Source: Beijerinckiaceae bacterium (GTDB lineage Bacteria > Pseudomonadota > Alphaproteobacteria > Rhizobiales > Beijerinckiaceae). Taken from it: DNA of 64,000 bases. The translations under genes were made by a program, and so were the position numbers. Positions 1 to 8,661 of this stretch are shown one piece after another; position 1 is the stretch's first letter, and each line of letters starts with the position of its first letter. Location: contig JAUXWZ010000196.1 of the NCBI GenBank assembly GCA_030684835.1, positions 31,529 through 95,528 on the forward strand. The letters are read 5' to 3'. A model generated the notes under the pieces. It was not told the DNA's origin and did no database searches. It was given only the letters and a program-made list of their open reading frames with translations.

Positions 1-774
1 AACAGGGCCGCCTATTTTTAGCGCATGCGCATAGAGGCGCCACACATCGGGTTGAACGGGGCGATCATGAGCGTCTATCAGAAGCGGCTCTCCCGGCACG
101 TCATCGGTTGCATATCCGCCAAGATGAATCTCTCGAACGCGCTCCAGCGGAAATGCATTCAAATATACAAGCGGATCACGACTGTGATTGACGCACGAGA
201 CCTGCACGTTGTTGATGTCGAGCAACAGATCACACCCTGCCCGGTGCGTGACTTCGCGAATGAAGTCCACCTCATCCCATGTACTCGACTCGAACGCGAC
301 ATAAGTGGACGGATTTTCGAGAAGGATTTGGCGACCAAGCCGATCCTGAACACGCCCGAGGTGGCTAACGACACGCGTCAGCGCAGCATTGTCATAGGCA
401 AGGGGTAAGAGATCGTTGAAGAAAACGCCGTCATGCGTAGACCATGCAAGATGCTCCGACACCCAGCGGGGCTGGTAACGACGGACAAGTTTATGCAAGC
501 GATCAAGGTGAATATCATCAAGGGCGAGTCCGCCAATTGAGAGCCCGACGCCATGCACGGAGAGGTCAAAGCGTTCACGAAGCAAGGTCAATTGGCGGTG
601 CGGCATGCCGCCCGCGCCCATATAATTTTCGGCATGCACTTCAAGGAAGCGCACGCATCCGGCATTCTCCATGATGTCTTGAAAGTGCTGTGGCTTAAAG
701 CCCACGCCGGCCCACGTGCGCGCCGGCGTGCTTTGACAGACTGGGTTAGCCGTCGCGGGATTTTGCAATGTCAT
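1..774 (-). CDS. bufB: DUF692/MNIO-family iron enzyme, BufB-like (3' end beyond window)
   Basis: The frame runs from ATG at 774 to the window edge without a stop: 258 codons, a few tens short of the usual ~280 of DUF692 proteins. These are TIM-barrel multinuclear non-heme iron oxidases (MbnB, TglH, BufB) that modify cysteines in ribosomal peptides. Family motifs occur in order: FLEVHAENY (43-51), VHGVGLS (73-79), SEHLAWS (106-112), LLENPS (151-156), LLLDINN (183-189) and EIHLGG (215-220), supplying the expected His, Glu and Asp ligands. A strong Shine-Dalgarno, GGAGGGGAAA, precedes the ATG. The gene lies 42 nt downstream of the four-cysteine DUF2282 gene, its probable substrate. The bufferin role is inferred from this pairing. 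A DUF2063-type partner (BufC) would be expected next but lies outside the window. Confidence 0.9.
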   Translation of the reverse strand, partial: MTLQNPATANPVCQSTPARTWAGVGFKPQHFQDIMENAGCVRFLEVHAENYMGAGGMPHRQLTLLRERFDLSVHGVGLSIGGLALDDIHLDRLHKLVRRYQPRWVSEHLAWSTHDGVFFNDLLPLAYDNAALTRVVSHLGRVQDRLGRQILLENPSTYVAFESSTWDEVDFIREVTHRAGCDLLLDINNVQVSCVNHSRDPLVYLNAFPLERVREIHLGGYATDDVPGEPLLIDAHDRPVQPDVWRLYAHALKIGGPV

Positions 775-816
775 TGAAACTTTCCCCTCCACGCGGCGGC
801 CAGTTGTCAAGAGACG

Positions 817-1113
817 TCAGCTGCGCTTCGCGCGAAATTCCTTAAGCTGACCAAAGCCGCTAGTTGACGTCTTGGACGCCATTTTTTCGCACGTTCCCTT
901 GGCGACGTATTTCCACGCGTTGCCTTGGTAATCTACAGTCGACGTGCCCGCACATGTGGTTCCCGCTCCTGCGGCGCAATCATTCTGGCCCTTCAGCGAA
1001 ACGCCGAAGCAACGTTCGCGGCTCGAGTCTTGAGCGGACGCCGGCGCCGTTGATATTGCGAGGGCGCTGGTAAGAGACGCGGCGAGTGCAAGCGATAAAG
1101 TACGACGATCCAT
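817..1113 (-). CDS. bufA1: DUF2282 small secreted protein, BufA1-type bufferin precursor
   Basis: 98 aa. Residues 1-28 form a signal peptide (RR, hydrophobic stretch, ASAQ end). The mature part has the DUF2282 layout with exactly four cysteines: Cys35 (ERCFGV), Cys46 (NDCAAG), Cys54 (TTCAGT) and Cys75 (KGTCEK). In described BufA1 peptides the two central cysteines are converted to thiooxazoles by an MNIO enzyme, and the product is exported to the periplasm to bind copper; the same fate is inferred here. A good Shine-Dalgarno (AGGAGG) precedes the ATG, and bufB follows in the same direction. An ECF-type promoter candidate lies at 1157-1182. The family call is firm; the metal bound and the modification are inferred. 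Confidence 0.92.
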   Translation of the reverse strand: MDRRTLSLALAASLTSALAISTAPASAQDSSRERCFGVSLKGQNDCAAGAGTTCAGTSTVDYQGNAWKYVAKGTCEKMASKTSTSGFGQLKEFRAKRS

Positions 1114-1156
1114 TTAATCCTCCTGGACAGCGCCATTCCGCGGGCTGCAAGGGAAG

Positions 1157-1182
1157 TACGGAGCGTTGCGTGGTTGTGTTAC
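1157..1182 (-). promoter_or_regulatory. Candidate SigF-type ECF promoter of bufAB
   Basis: Read leftwards, GTAACA (-35, 1182-1177) and CGTA (-10, 1160-1157) are separated by exactly 16 nt, and the -10 lies 44 nt upstream of the bufA ATG. This closely resembles the GTAACC-N16-CGAA element described for Caulobacter SigF targets. The cognate sigma gene is divergent from bufA. It is a visual match only; no start site is known. Confidence 0.5.
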
Positions 1183-1254
1183 ATGGGACACGGTTTCGTG
1201 AACGTCGCTTGGTTGATCCGGCGCTAAAGTAAATTTGCAGCATCCGGTAACGAA

Positions 1255-1842
1255 ATGACCAAGACCCGCGAAAAGACTCTTGAACACACGCGCATCGAGG
1301 TACGCGAAGAGGATCAACTTGGCGACATGATGCGCTTGGCTCTTGCTGGAAATTCGGCCGTTTATGCTGACCTTCTCAAGGAGGTCGCCAAGCTTGCCCG
1401 AGGCTCCGCGCGGAGCATGCTGCGGCGACGCGGCCAGAGTGACGCCGATCTTGAAGATATCGTTCAGGAGGTTCTCCTCGCCGTTCATCTGAAGCGGGGC
1501 GCCTGGGATAAAGTTCGCCCATTTCGACCATGGCTTGGGGCGATCGTGCGGCACAAGCTCATCGACGCGATGCGGCGGCGAAGACTGGGCGATGTGTCTG
1601 TAGACGAGATTGCGGACATCCTGCCCGCGGAGACTACGGCGCCTTCCGACGCGCACGACGTGGAGCGCACTTTGGCATGTCTGCCGGAACGGCCGCGCGC
1701 CATTGTGCGCGCCATCGCGATTGAGGGGCGAAGCGCTGCGCAGGTGGGCGCTGATTTTGGCATGAACGAAGGCGCAGTGCGCGTTGCGCTGCATCGCGCG
1801 CTGAAGGACCTCGCCGCCAGATTTAGAGGGCGGACGGAATGA
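1255..1842 (+). CDS. sigF: ECF RNA polymerase sigma factor, SigF-like
   Basis: 195 aa. The region-2 helix reads LEDIVQEVLLAVHLKR followed by RPFRPWLGAIVRHKLID, the layout of ECF sigma factors of the SigF/NrsF group. Region 4 follows with LPERPRAIV and a helix-turn-helix around QVGADFGMNEGAVRVALHR. The stop overlaps the start of the anti-sigma gene by 4 nt (ATGA), so the two are co-translated. ATG 1255 has no clear Shine-Dalgarno; ATG at 1327 (MMRLALAG) is an alternative closer to the usual family start. It is divergent from bufAB, which it probably controls under metal or redox stress. The symbol follows Caulobacter usage. Confidence 0.88.
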   Translation: MTKTREKTLEHTRIEVREEDQLGDMMRLALAGNSAVYADLLKEVAKLARGSARSMLRRRGQSDADLEDIVQEVLLAVHLKRGAWDKVRPFRPWLGAIVRHKLIDAMRRRRLGDVSVDEIADILPAETTAPSDAHDVERTLACLPERPRAIVRAIAIEGRSAAQVGADFGMNEGAVRVALHRALKDLAARFRGRTE

Positions 1843-2474
1843 AAACAGACGATCTTATTCGCGCGTTGGCCGAAGATGCGCCATCCGATACCGGCCCGGC
1901 GCGCAATCGGGCGCTGCTGCTGCTCGCCGCCTCGTCAATTATCGTGGCGATCGTCTTCGTGCTTTTGTTCAATTTGCGCGCTGACCTTGCCGGTTCCGGG
2001 GCGTGGCCAACCTTACGCAAGCTCGCCGTCACGCTGCTGCTACTGGGGGCCGGCGCGCGGGGCGCCACCCTATTGATGCAGCCAGACGCACGGCTGCGTG
2101 ACGCGCTGATCTGGCTGGCGGCGCCTATTGCGGCAATACTGACCCTCATTGGCGTCGATGTGGCGCTGAACGGCAACGCGAATCTCGGCGCACGGGCGAT
2201 GGGCGCAACAGCGCTGCAATGCCTGGCATCCGTAAGCCTTCTGTCGCTCGCGCCGCTTGCAGCGTTTCTCTACGGGCTGCGGGAGGGGGCGACGACGCGT
2301 CCCGATATCGCTGGCGCGCTTGCGGGCGTCGCCGCTGGCGGAATTGCCGCGAGTCTCTATGCGCTGCACTGCACCGACGACGGTCCGCTATTTGTGGGCG
2401 TTTGGTATGGGCTCGCCATCATGCTCGTTGGCGCAGCGGGCTGGTTTGCGGGACGCCGCATCCTGCAATGGTGA
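1839..2474 (+). CDS. nrsF: NrsF-type (DUF1109) membrane anti-sigma factor
   Basis: 211 aa with a short cytoplasmic N-terminus (MKTDDLIRALAED) that would bind the sigma factor, followed by six hydrophobic segments. Cys128 (ALQCLAS) and Cys178 (ALHCTDDGPLF) are 50 residues apart. Caulobacter NrsF uses Cys131 and Cys181, also 50 apart, for its metal response, so metal-triggered release of the sigma factor is inferred. The ATG overlaps the sigma-factor stop. The gene ends 4 nt before the convergent esterase gene stop. Confidence 0.88.
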   Translation: MKTDDLIRALAEDAPSDTGPARNRALLLLAASSIIVAIVFVLLFNLRADLAGSGAWPTLRKLAVTLLLLGAGARGATLLMQPDARLRDALIWLAAPIAAILTLIGVDVALNGNANLGARAMGATALQCLASVSLLSLAPLAAFLYGLREGATTRPDIAGALAGVAAGGIAASLYALHCTDDGPLFVGVWYGLAIMLVGAAGWFAGRRILQW

Positions 2475-2478
2475 ACAC

Positions 2479-3555
2479 CTAGCCGCGCGCCTCGATCCAT
2501 TCCGCGACAATGGCTGCTGATGCGTCGCTGTTCTGCTCCATCATCAGCATGTGTCCGTTGCCTGTGAACCCGCGTTCAGCAAGATAGGTGTGCTCGACGC
2601 TGACGCCCGCCTGCCGCAGGAAGCTGGTCGTGCAGTGATCATAAGGCGCGTGATAACTCGCCTCGCCCGTGATCATGAAGACAGGCACTTTCGCGATATT
2701 GGCGAGCTTGCGCGCGGGCTCGGCCTGTCGCCAGCAAGTCGCGCAATCGGGCCGTGTGGGGCCGTCTTCCTTGTGGAACGCGAGCGCATCGCCATCTTGG
2801 AGCGGCGGGTCCCACGTGAGTTGCACATCGCAGAGGCCAGAGACTTTTGTGCGACCCTGATCCGCGAACCAGTCGGGCGCGCCAAGCGCCGCGTTGTCGT
2901 GGACTGGCGGGCCATTTGGTTCAACCGCGATGAGCGCCTTGACGAATGCGGGTCTGCGATCGGCGACAATCCAGCCGAAGGCGCCCGCCTGCGAATGCAC
3001 AACCAGAATAGCCTCGCCAATCTTGTCGAGCAGCGCGCACAAGGCCTGCGCGTTAATCTCCTGCTGGAAGGCATAGTCAGCGATGGACGGCAATTGCGTC
3101 GCAATGAAAGCGTCGAAAAGCGGATCGCCGGGGCGTCCCTCGCCCGGCCATTGCGTATGCAGTTTCGCCTGCGGCCATTTCTCGAAACGCTCCGGCGCAA
3201 CGAAACGCTGAACGGCAAAATCTGTTTTCAGCGGCCCGAGCTTGCCGTGAAATTCTTCCCGCCACGCAGACCGGCCGCGCCCGACCTGATCGACCACGTA
3301 CGTCGCATGGCCCCGGCGCAGGAAGAATTGCGCCCAGCCTTCCCGGCCATCCGCCGTCTGCGTCCAGTTCATGCCGCCCTGTTGCCCACCATGCACAAAG
3401 ACGATGGGCGTTTTGAACCGCTGCTCATGGGGGATCTGGAATTCAACGTACATCTGCCCGACCATCGGCCGGTCGGGGGAGCTTTCCAGATAACGTCCGC
3501 CAACGTGGAAATGCCCCTGGCGCGCTATCATCAGCGGCGGCTTGTCGCTCGGCAT
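2479..3555 (-). CDS. Alpha/beta-hydrolase esterase
   Basis: 358 aa from ATG 3555, chosen because GGGAGG lies just upstream; a longer frame to 3669 would run into the next gene. The fold shows an oxyanion segment IVFVHGGQQGG, a nucleophile elbow VVHSQAG (H-S-Q-A-G in place of strict GxSxG), an acid region around GEASYHAPYD and the catalytic His in GNGHMLMM. It resembles esterases annotated as large-substrate alpha/beta hydrolases. There is no clear signal peptide. It sits 26 nt downstream of the MFS gene in the same direction and may share its transcript. The substrate is unknown. Confidence 0.75.
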   Translation of the reverse strand: MPSDKPPLMIARQGHFHVGGRYLESSPDRPMVGQMYVEFQIPHEQRFKTPIVFVHGGQQGGMNWTQTADGREGWAQFFLRRGHATYVVDQVGRGRSAWREEFHGKLGPLKTDFAVQRFVAPERFEKWPQAKLHTQWPGEGRPGDPLFDAFIATQLPSIADYAFQQEINAQALCALLDKIGEAILVVHSQAGAFGWIVADRRPAFVKALIAVEPNGPPVHDNAALGAPDWFADQGRTKVSGLCDVQLTWDPPLQDGDALAFHKEDGPTRPDCATCWRQAEPARKLANIAKVPVFMITGEASYHAPYDHCTTSFLRQAGVSVEHTYLAERGFTGNGHMLMMEQNSDASAAIVAEWIEARG

Positions 3556-3581
3556 GTTTCCTCCCGCTATGTGGGCGCAGT

Positions 3582-4799
3582 CTAGCGCGGCGCGATGCGC
3601 CATAACAGCAGCGCGACGACGATTGTGCCAGCCATCATCGCGCCCGCAAAGAGCGCGACGCCGGGCCAAGCCGCATTCGCCCAGAAGACGCCGCCCGCGG
3701 TGCCGGCCGCTCCTCCCCCAACATAGTAAAATAAAAGATAAAGCGACGAGGCCTGCGCCTTGTCCTTCGCGACCAATGTCGCTGCCCAGCCGCTGGCGAT
3801 GGCGTGCGCGCCGAAGAAACCGAAGGTGAGGATGACAAGCCCCGCAGCAATTGATGCAAGGTGATCCGGCGTCATCAACACAAGCCCAAACGTCATCAGG
3901 CAGAGCGACGCAACGAGCACCGGTCCCCGCCCGTATTTCGCCGCCTGCCCGCCCATAAAGGCCGAGGCAATGGAGCCTGCGGGATAAACCACAAAAATAA
4001 GCCCGGCCAATGCCTGGGTAAGTAGAAAGGGCTCTGCCTGCAGGCGGAAGCCCAGATAATTATAAACCGTCATGAAGCCGCCCAGCAGCAGAAAGCCGAG
4101 CACAAGCAACAGCGCGATGCCCGGGTTGCGCGCGCAGGCCAGCATAGATGACGCCAGCTTGCTGAGCGAGGGCGTGCGCGCCTCAAAGTATTGCGATGCA
4201 GGCAACGCGCGCCAGAACACGAAAGCTGACGCAAAACCTGTGAGCGCCAGCGCAGCGATGGCGAGGCGCCATGAGCCGTAATCGGCCAGCGCCGCAGTGA
4301 TGAGGCGCCCGCTCATGCCGCCAAACGCGCCGCCGCCGATGTAGATGCCGACGGCGGACGCCACGGCTTTGGGCTCCATCTCCTCGGCAAGGTACGCAAG
4401 CGCCACAGCGGGCATGCCCGATAACGTGACGCCCGCCAGCGCCCGCAGCCAGAGAACCTGACTCCAGTCCTGCGCGAAGGCGAGGACGAATGTGAGCGCG
4501 GACGATGCGAGCAGCGCGCCCAGCATCATCGATTTGCGCCCAACAACTTCCGACAGCGAGCTGGCGAACAGCATTGCGAAAGCCATTGTCGCGGTGGTCA
4601 ACGACAACGCGAGCGAGCTTTCAGCAGCGGAGACGCCGAAGGTTTCGCTGAACAAAGGCAGCACGGGCTGCGTGCAATAAAGGATCGCGAAAATTGAAAA
4701 CCCGCAGAAGAAGATCGCGATATTGGTGCGCCTGAACTCAGGCGTGCCAGCCGCGATGCGCGCAGATGCGCCAGCGTCGACGCCCCCTGCGCGCTCCAT
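3582..4799 (-). CDS. MFS transporter, YnfM-like
   Basis: 405 aa with about 12 hydrophobic segments. The MFS signature between TM2 and TM3 is LSEVVGRKSMML, and the first TM carries CTQPVLPLFSETFGVS, typical of the YnfM/arabinose-efflux subgroup. The protein lies in the inner membrane and is probably a proton-coupled exporter of small molecules; the substrate cannot be read from sequence. ATG 4799 is 2 nt from the era stop, so it is probably the distal part of the pdxJ-to-era operon. Confidence 0.8.
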   Translation of the reverse strand: MERAGGVDAGASARIAAGTPEFRRTNIAIFFCGFSIFAILYCTQPVLPLFSETFGVSAAESSLALSLTTATMAFAMLFASSLSEVVGRKSMMLGALLASSALTFVLAFAQDWSQVLWLRALAGVTLSGMPAVALAYLAEEMEPKAVASAVGIYIGGGAFGGMSGRLITAALADYGSWRLAIAALALTGFASAFVFWRALPASQYFEARTPSLSKLASSMLACARNPGIALLLVLGFLLLGGFMTVYNYLGFRLQAEPFLLTQALAGLIFVVYPAGSIASAFMGGQAAKYGRGPVLVASLCLMTFGLVLMTPDHLASIAAGLVILTFGFFGAHAIASGWAATLVAKDKAQASSLYLLFYYVGGGAAGTAGGVFWANAAWPGVALFAGAMMAGTIVVALLLWRIAPR

Positions 4800-4801
4800 C
4801 G

Positions 4802-5713
4802 TCAGCCTTTCGGGAAATCCAGCCCCATTTCGCGATAGCGCTCGGGATCATCAATCCAGTTTTCGCGAACCTTCACGAACAGGAAGAGATGCACCTTCTG
4901 TTCGGCGGCCTCCATGATGTCCTTGCGCGAAGCCGAACCGATGGACTTGATCGTGCGCCCGCCCTCGCCCAGCACGATCTTGCGATGACCTTCGCGCGTC
5001 ACATAAATAGTCTGCTCGATGCGCGCGGAGCCGTCCGGCAAGTTCTTCCACTGGTCGGTTTCAACTGTCATCTGGTAGGGCAGTTCGTCGTGCAGGCGCT
5101 CGAAAATCTTCTCGCGCGTGATTTCAGCGGCGAGCGAGCGCAGCGGCGCGTCGGAGATTTGATCTTCAGGATACAGCCACGGCCCGGGCTTCATCATCGC
5201 CGCAAGCCTTTCCTTCATTTTCTCGACGCCATGGCCTTTGAGCGCCGAAATCATGAAGGTCTCTTCGAACGGGCAGATCTCGTTAATGCTCTGCGCCAGC
5301 GCGAGAAGTTCCTGGTGCTCCACGGTGTCGATCTTGTTGAGCGCAAGCGCGCGGCGGCGCGTGGTCTGCTGCGCCAGTTTCTCGAGGATCGCCCTCGTCT
5401 CGTCATCGAGGCCCTTGCGCACGTCGATGAGAAGACACACGACATCGGCGTCAGCAGCTCCGCCCCACGCGCTGTTGACCATGGCGCGGTCGAGCCGGCG
5501 CTTGGGCGCAAAAATGCCCGGCGTATCGACAAAAATGATCTGCGCATCGTCATGAAGCGCAATGCCACGCACCTGGGTGCGCGTGGTCTGCACCTTGCGC
5601 GAAACGATGGAAACCTTGGCGCCGACCAGCGCATTCAGCAGTGTCGATTTGCCTGCGTTGGGCACGCCGATAAGGGCGACGAAACCGCAGCGTGTCTTGT
5701 CCTGATCGCTCAT
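4802..5713 (-). CDS. era: GTPase Era
   Basis: 303 aa, normal length. The G1 motif is GVPNAGKST (16-24), G3 DTPG and G4 NKID, with a C-terminal KH RNA-binding domain containing VLGEGGRTIKSIG. Era binds 16S rRNA during 30S assembly. Its ATG overlaps the rnc stop by 4 nt (ATGA). The rnc-era order downstream of lepB is conserved in alphaproteobacteria. Confidence 0.97.
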   Translation of the reverse strand: MSDQDKTRCGFVALIGVPNAGKSTLLNALVGAKVSIVSRKVQTTRTQVRGIALHDDAQIIFVDTPGIFAPKRRLDRAMVNSAWGGAADADVVCLLIDVRKGLDDETRAILEKLAQQTTRRRALALNKIDTVEHQELLALAQSINEICPFEETFMISALKGHGVEKMKERLAAMMKPGPWLYPEDQISDAPLRSLAAEITREKIFERLHDELPYQMTVETDQWKNLPDGSARIEQTIYVTREGHRKIVLGEGGRTIKSIGSASRKDIMEAAEQKVHLFLFVKVRENWIDDPERYREMGLDFPKG

Positions 5714-6432
5714 GTCGAGCCTTTCTCGCTGCGTTCGTTCACGCCCTCGCGGGTCATGAAGGCGCGCGCTGCCGCTTGTTCGGCGGTGCGCTTGGATGCG
5801 CCCTCCGCCTCGACTGATTCAAAGCCCGGGATTTCGACGGAAATGAGAAACTTGGGCGCGTGCGCTGGACCCGAGCGGCCCGCCTCGCGATAGACAGGCG
5901 TGTCGAGCCCCCGGGCCTGCGCCCATTCCTGCAGCGCAGTTTTGGGGTCGCGTAGCGGGCGGCGCGGCTTGAGCATCCGCTCGGACCAATTGCGATTCAC
6001 CAGGTCGCGCGCAGCCTCGTACCCGGCGTCGACATATACAGCGCCGATGAGCGACTCGCACACATCGCCGAGGATCGCGACCTTTGTCGCGCCTCCCGTC
6101 TGCGCTTCGCCGCCGCCTAGGCGCACATGCTCGCCCACACCCCATTCGCGCGCGATGTCAGCGCAGGTTTCCTTGCGCACGAGTTCAGCGAGGCGGCGTG
6201 AGAGTTCACCTTCCGCCGCTTTGGGAAACGCCACATGCAACATGTCGGACACCGCGAGGCCGAGCACGCGATCGCCCAGAAATTCGAGGCGTTGATAAGA
6301 ATCGACGCGCACGCCGCGCGCCGGGATTGCGCTGACGTGAGTTAATGCGCGCTCCAGCAGGTTGCGGTCCTTGAAGTCGTAACCCAGCCTGCGCTCCAAC
6401 TCGCCAAGCTCTGGCGAAGCGCTCTTGTCCAT
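5710..6432 (-). CDS. rnc: Ribonuclease III
   Basis: 240 aa from ATG 6432, directly after the lepB stop; an upstream extension in the same frame would overlap lepB and has no family similarity. The signature RLEFLGDRVLGL gives Glu50 and Asp54, and LGDVCESLIGA gives Asp123 and Glu126, the four catalytic metal ligands. A double-stranded RNA-binding domain forms the C-terminus. It processes rRNA and structured RNAs. It is translationally coupled to era. Confidence 0.97.
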   Translation of the reverse strand: MDKSASPELGELERRLGYDFKDRNLLERALTHVSAIPARGVRVDSYQRLEFLGDRVLGLAVSDMLHVAFPKAAEGELSRRLAELVRKETCADIAREWGVGEHVRLGGGEAQTGGATKVAILGDVCESLIGAVYVDAGYEAARDLVNRNWSERMLKPRRPLRDPKTALQEWAQARGLDTPVYREAGRSGPAHAPKFLISVEIPGFESVEAEGASKRTAEQAAARAFMTREGVNERSEKGST

Positions 6433-6433
6433 G

Positions 6434-7204
6434 TCAGCGCACCGGCGAGAAGATGCGACTCCAGCGCACGCTCCATGGCCACTTCCAGAATTGCCAGGCC
6501 GCCTCGCCTTCCTCGACAGAGAAGAAGATGATTTCCGCACGGCCGACGAAGTTTTCGAGAGGCACCGGCCCCACGCCGCCATCCGCGCCCGATACGCGCG
6601 AGTCGGTTGAATTGTCGCGGTTGTCGCCCATCATGAAGTAGTGGCCAGCCGGCACCTTGAAGGTGGGCGTGTTGTCGTAGAAGCCGCGGTCGCCATCACG
6701 CTCGATGATCACGTGGCTCGTGCCGCCCGGCAATGTTTCGCGATATGTCGGCACGTCGGCTTCGCGCCCGAAGGCGTCGCGCGTGCGGATGCTCGTCACG
6801 CGTTCACGCGGCGCAACCTCGCCGTTGATATACAGGCGACCTTCGACCATTTGCACAGTTTCGCCGGGCAGGCCGATCACGCGCTTGATGTAATCGGTCG
6901 AGCCGTCGCGCGGCAGTTTGAACACGGCGATGTCGCCCCGCTTGGGGTCGCTGCCGATGATCCGCCCGCTGAACAGGTCCGGGCTGAAGGGGAAGGAGTG
7001 CTTGGAATAGCCATAAGAATATTTCGAGACGAACAGATAATCGCCGATCAGCAGCGTCGGAATCAGCGACCCGGAGGGGATGTTGAACGGCTGAAACAGG
7101 AAGGTGCGGACAACGAGCGCAATCAGGAGCGCCTGAACGATGACCTTGACTGTTTCGCCGAAGCCCCCCTCTTCCTTCTTCTTCGCCACCTTCTTCTCCG
7201 CCAC
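6434..7204 (-). CDS. lepB: Signal peptidase I
   Basis: 256 aa. After a lysine-rich N-terminus there is one clear TM segment (about 20-38), then IPSGSLIPTLLIGD with nucleophile Ser46 and DYIKRVIGLPGE with general base Lys107. Box E is GDNRDNSTDSR. The residue after the Ser is Leu where Met is usual. The protein is in the inner membrane and cleaves Sec and Tat signal peptides. The rnc start follows the lepB stop by one base. It belongs to the pdxJ-acpS-lepB-rnc-era operon; the 141-nt gap to acpS shows no other gene. Confidence 0.96.
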   Translation of the reverse strand: MAEKKVAKKKEEGGFGETVKVIVQALLIALVVRTFLFQPFNIPSGSLIPTLLIGDYLFVSKYSYGYSKHSFPFSPDLFSGRIIGSDPKRGDIAVFKLPRDGSTDYIKRVIGLPGETVQMVEGRLYINGEVAPRERVTSIRTRDAFGREADVPTYRETLPGGTSHVIIERDGDRGFYDNTPTFKVPAGHYFMMGDNRDNSTDSRVSGADGGVGPVPLENFVGRAEIIFFSVEEGEAAWQFWKWPWSVRWSRIFSPVR

Positions 7205-7345
7205 GCTTGCCGCCTTCCTGCGTCTCGACTGATGGGGACCGCTCGCTCACCTGCAGAGGGATCGCACGGGATTCGTGACGGTCGCCCGCCGGGACCGAGG
7301 GTATAACCGGACCATGGCTGCGCGCCAAGGCGCAAAGGACGCATG

Positions 7346-7768
7346 TTAGCCCTGCGCAGGCGGCGCCGTATCTGCGGACAGGGCTTCAATCACCACAAAG
7401 GCCTGCGCCAGCGGGTGATCGTCGGTAATCGTGACGTGGACGACGGCCCTCATGCCTGCCGGGGTGAGCGATTGCAACCGCTTCAGCGCCCCGCCGGTCA
7501 AAACGATTGTCGGCTGGCCGCTGGGCAGGTTCACGACGCCCATCTCCTTCCAGGCGATCCCCATGTGGAGGCCGGTTCCGAGCGCCTTGGAGCACGCCTC
7601 CTTGGCCGCAAAACGCTTGGCGTAGGAGGCCGCCCGCTGGGCGCGTCCGTCCGACTTCGCCTGTTCGACAGGCGTGAAGCAGCGGTCGACGAAGCGCTGG
7701 CCGAAACGCTCTAGCGTTTTCTCGACGCGTCGGATGTCGATGAGATCCGTGCCGATGCCCAGGATCAA
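7346..7768 (-). CDS. acpS: Holo-[acyl-carrier-protein] synthase
   Basis: 140 aa. The N-terminal GIGTDLIDI places Asp8, and [13 protein letters not shown] places Glu57, the magnesium ligands. It transfers phosphopantetheine from coenzyme A to acyl carrier protein. It starts 9 nt after pdxJ ends, an arrangement conserved across proteobacteria. Confidence 0.96.
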   Translation of the reverse strand: MILGIGTDLIDIRRVEKTLERFGQRFVDRCFTPVEQAKSDGRAQRAASYAKRFAAKEACSKALGTGLHMGIAWKEMGVVNLPSGQPTIVLTGGALKRLQSLTPAGMRAVVHVTITDDHPLAQAFVVIEALSADTAPPAQG

Positions 7769-7777
7769 GGCCGCGCC

Positions 7778-8533
7778 TCAGCCGACATTTCGACGTCCCT
7801 CGTCCATGGCCGCCCTCATCAGTCGGATCGTCTGCGGAAAGCCGACGAAGATCGCTTCGCCCACAAGGAAGTGGCCGATATTCAACTCCACAATCTGCGG
7901 CAGCGCCGCGATCTTGCGCGCGGTTGCGTAGTCGAGCCCGTGGCCCGCGTGACACTCGATCCCAAGTTCCGCCGCGCGCGCGGCGGCGACACGGATGCGG
8001 CCAAATTCGTGATCGGCTTTCTCCTGCTCGCCATAAGTGATCGCGTCGCACCACGCGCCGGTATGGAGTTCGACCACCGGCGCGCCAATGGATTTGGACG
8101 ACTCCAGCGCATCAAGCGACGGCTCGATAAACAGCGACACACGCAGGCCCGCCCGCGCCAGTTCGGCGGCGATCACCTTGAGGCGATCATGCCCGCCCGC
8201 GACATCGAGGCCGCCTTCTGTCGTGCGCTCGCTGCGCTTTTCTGGCACGAGGCAGGCCGCGTGCGGGCGCGTATGAAGTGCGATGGCGACCATTTCGTCG
8301 GTGGCCGCCATTTCAAAATTGAGCGGCTTTGAAATCTCGCGCTGCAGGCGCGCCATGTCCTCGTCGCGGATGTGGCGGCGATCTTCGCGCAAGTGGGCCG
8401 TGATGCCATCTGCGCCCGCTTCAATCGCCAGAAGGGCCGCGCGAACGGGATCGGGCAACGCGCCGCCGCGCGCGTTCCGCACGGTGGCCACGTGATCGAT
8501 GTTGACGCCCAGACGCAGGTGCGGAGGTGACAT
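7778..8533 (-). CDS. pdxJ: Pyridoxine 5'-phosphate synthase
   Basis: 251 aa from ATG 8533 ([11 protein letters not shown]); a TTG start 36 nt upstream is possible but not needed. Family motifs: [41 protein letters not shown] and [13 protein letters not shown]-barrel enzyme, it condenses 1-deoxyxylulose 5-phosphate with 3-amino-2-oxopropyl phosphate in the DXP-dependent vitamin B6 route. It is the first gene of the leftward operon. Confidence 0.96.
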   Translation of the reverse strand: MSPPHLRLGVNIDHVATVRNARGGALPDPVRAALLAIEAGADGITAHLREDRRHIRDEDMARLQREISKPLNFEMAATDEMVAIALHTRPHAACLVPEKRSERTTEGGLDVAGGHDRLKVIAAELARAGLRVSLFIEPSLDALESSKSIGAPVVELHTGAWCDAITYGEQEKADHEFGRIRVAAARAAELGIECHAGHGLDYATARKIAALPQIVELNIGHFLVGEAIFVGFPQTIRLMRAAMDEGRRNVG

Positions 8534-8661
8534 GGGTTTTCTCAGGCTCGCGACGACGGGGCGTTTCAATCAGGTATCGCCGCTTCAAATAGGTAGCGCC
8601 GCCGCCGTGCAGGCACAAGCTGAAGCGCACAGACACAGGCGAACGCGGCCGGATCTTACGC

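Noticed and set aside
1246..1254. GGTAACGAA just before the sigma-factor ATG as a SigF promoter
   Set aside because: It overlaps the start region, leaving no room for a -10 before the gene.
1114..1794. Minus-strand frame of 226 codons over the sigma factor
   Set aside because: It runs antisense to a clear ECF sigma gene and ends directly at the bufA start, in place of the promoter.
2551..3585. Open frame of 344 codons antisense to the esterase gene
   Set aside because: The minus strand has a Shine-Dalgarno, a catalytic Ser/His pair and a normal length; the plus frame has no recognisable fold.
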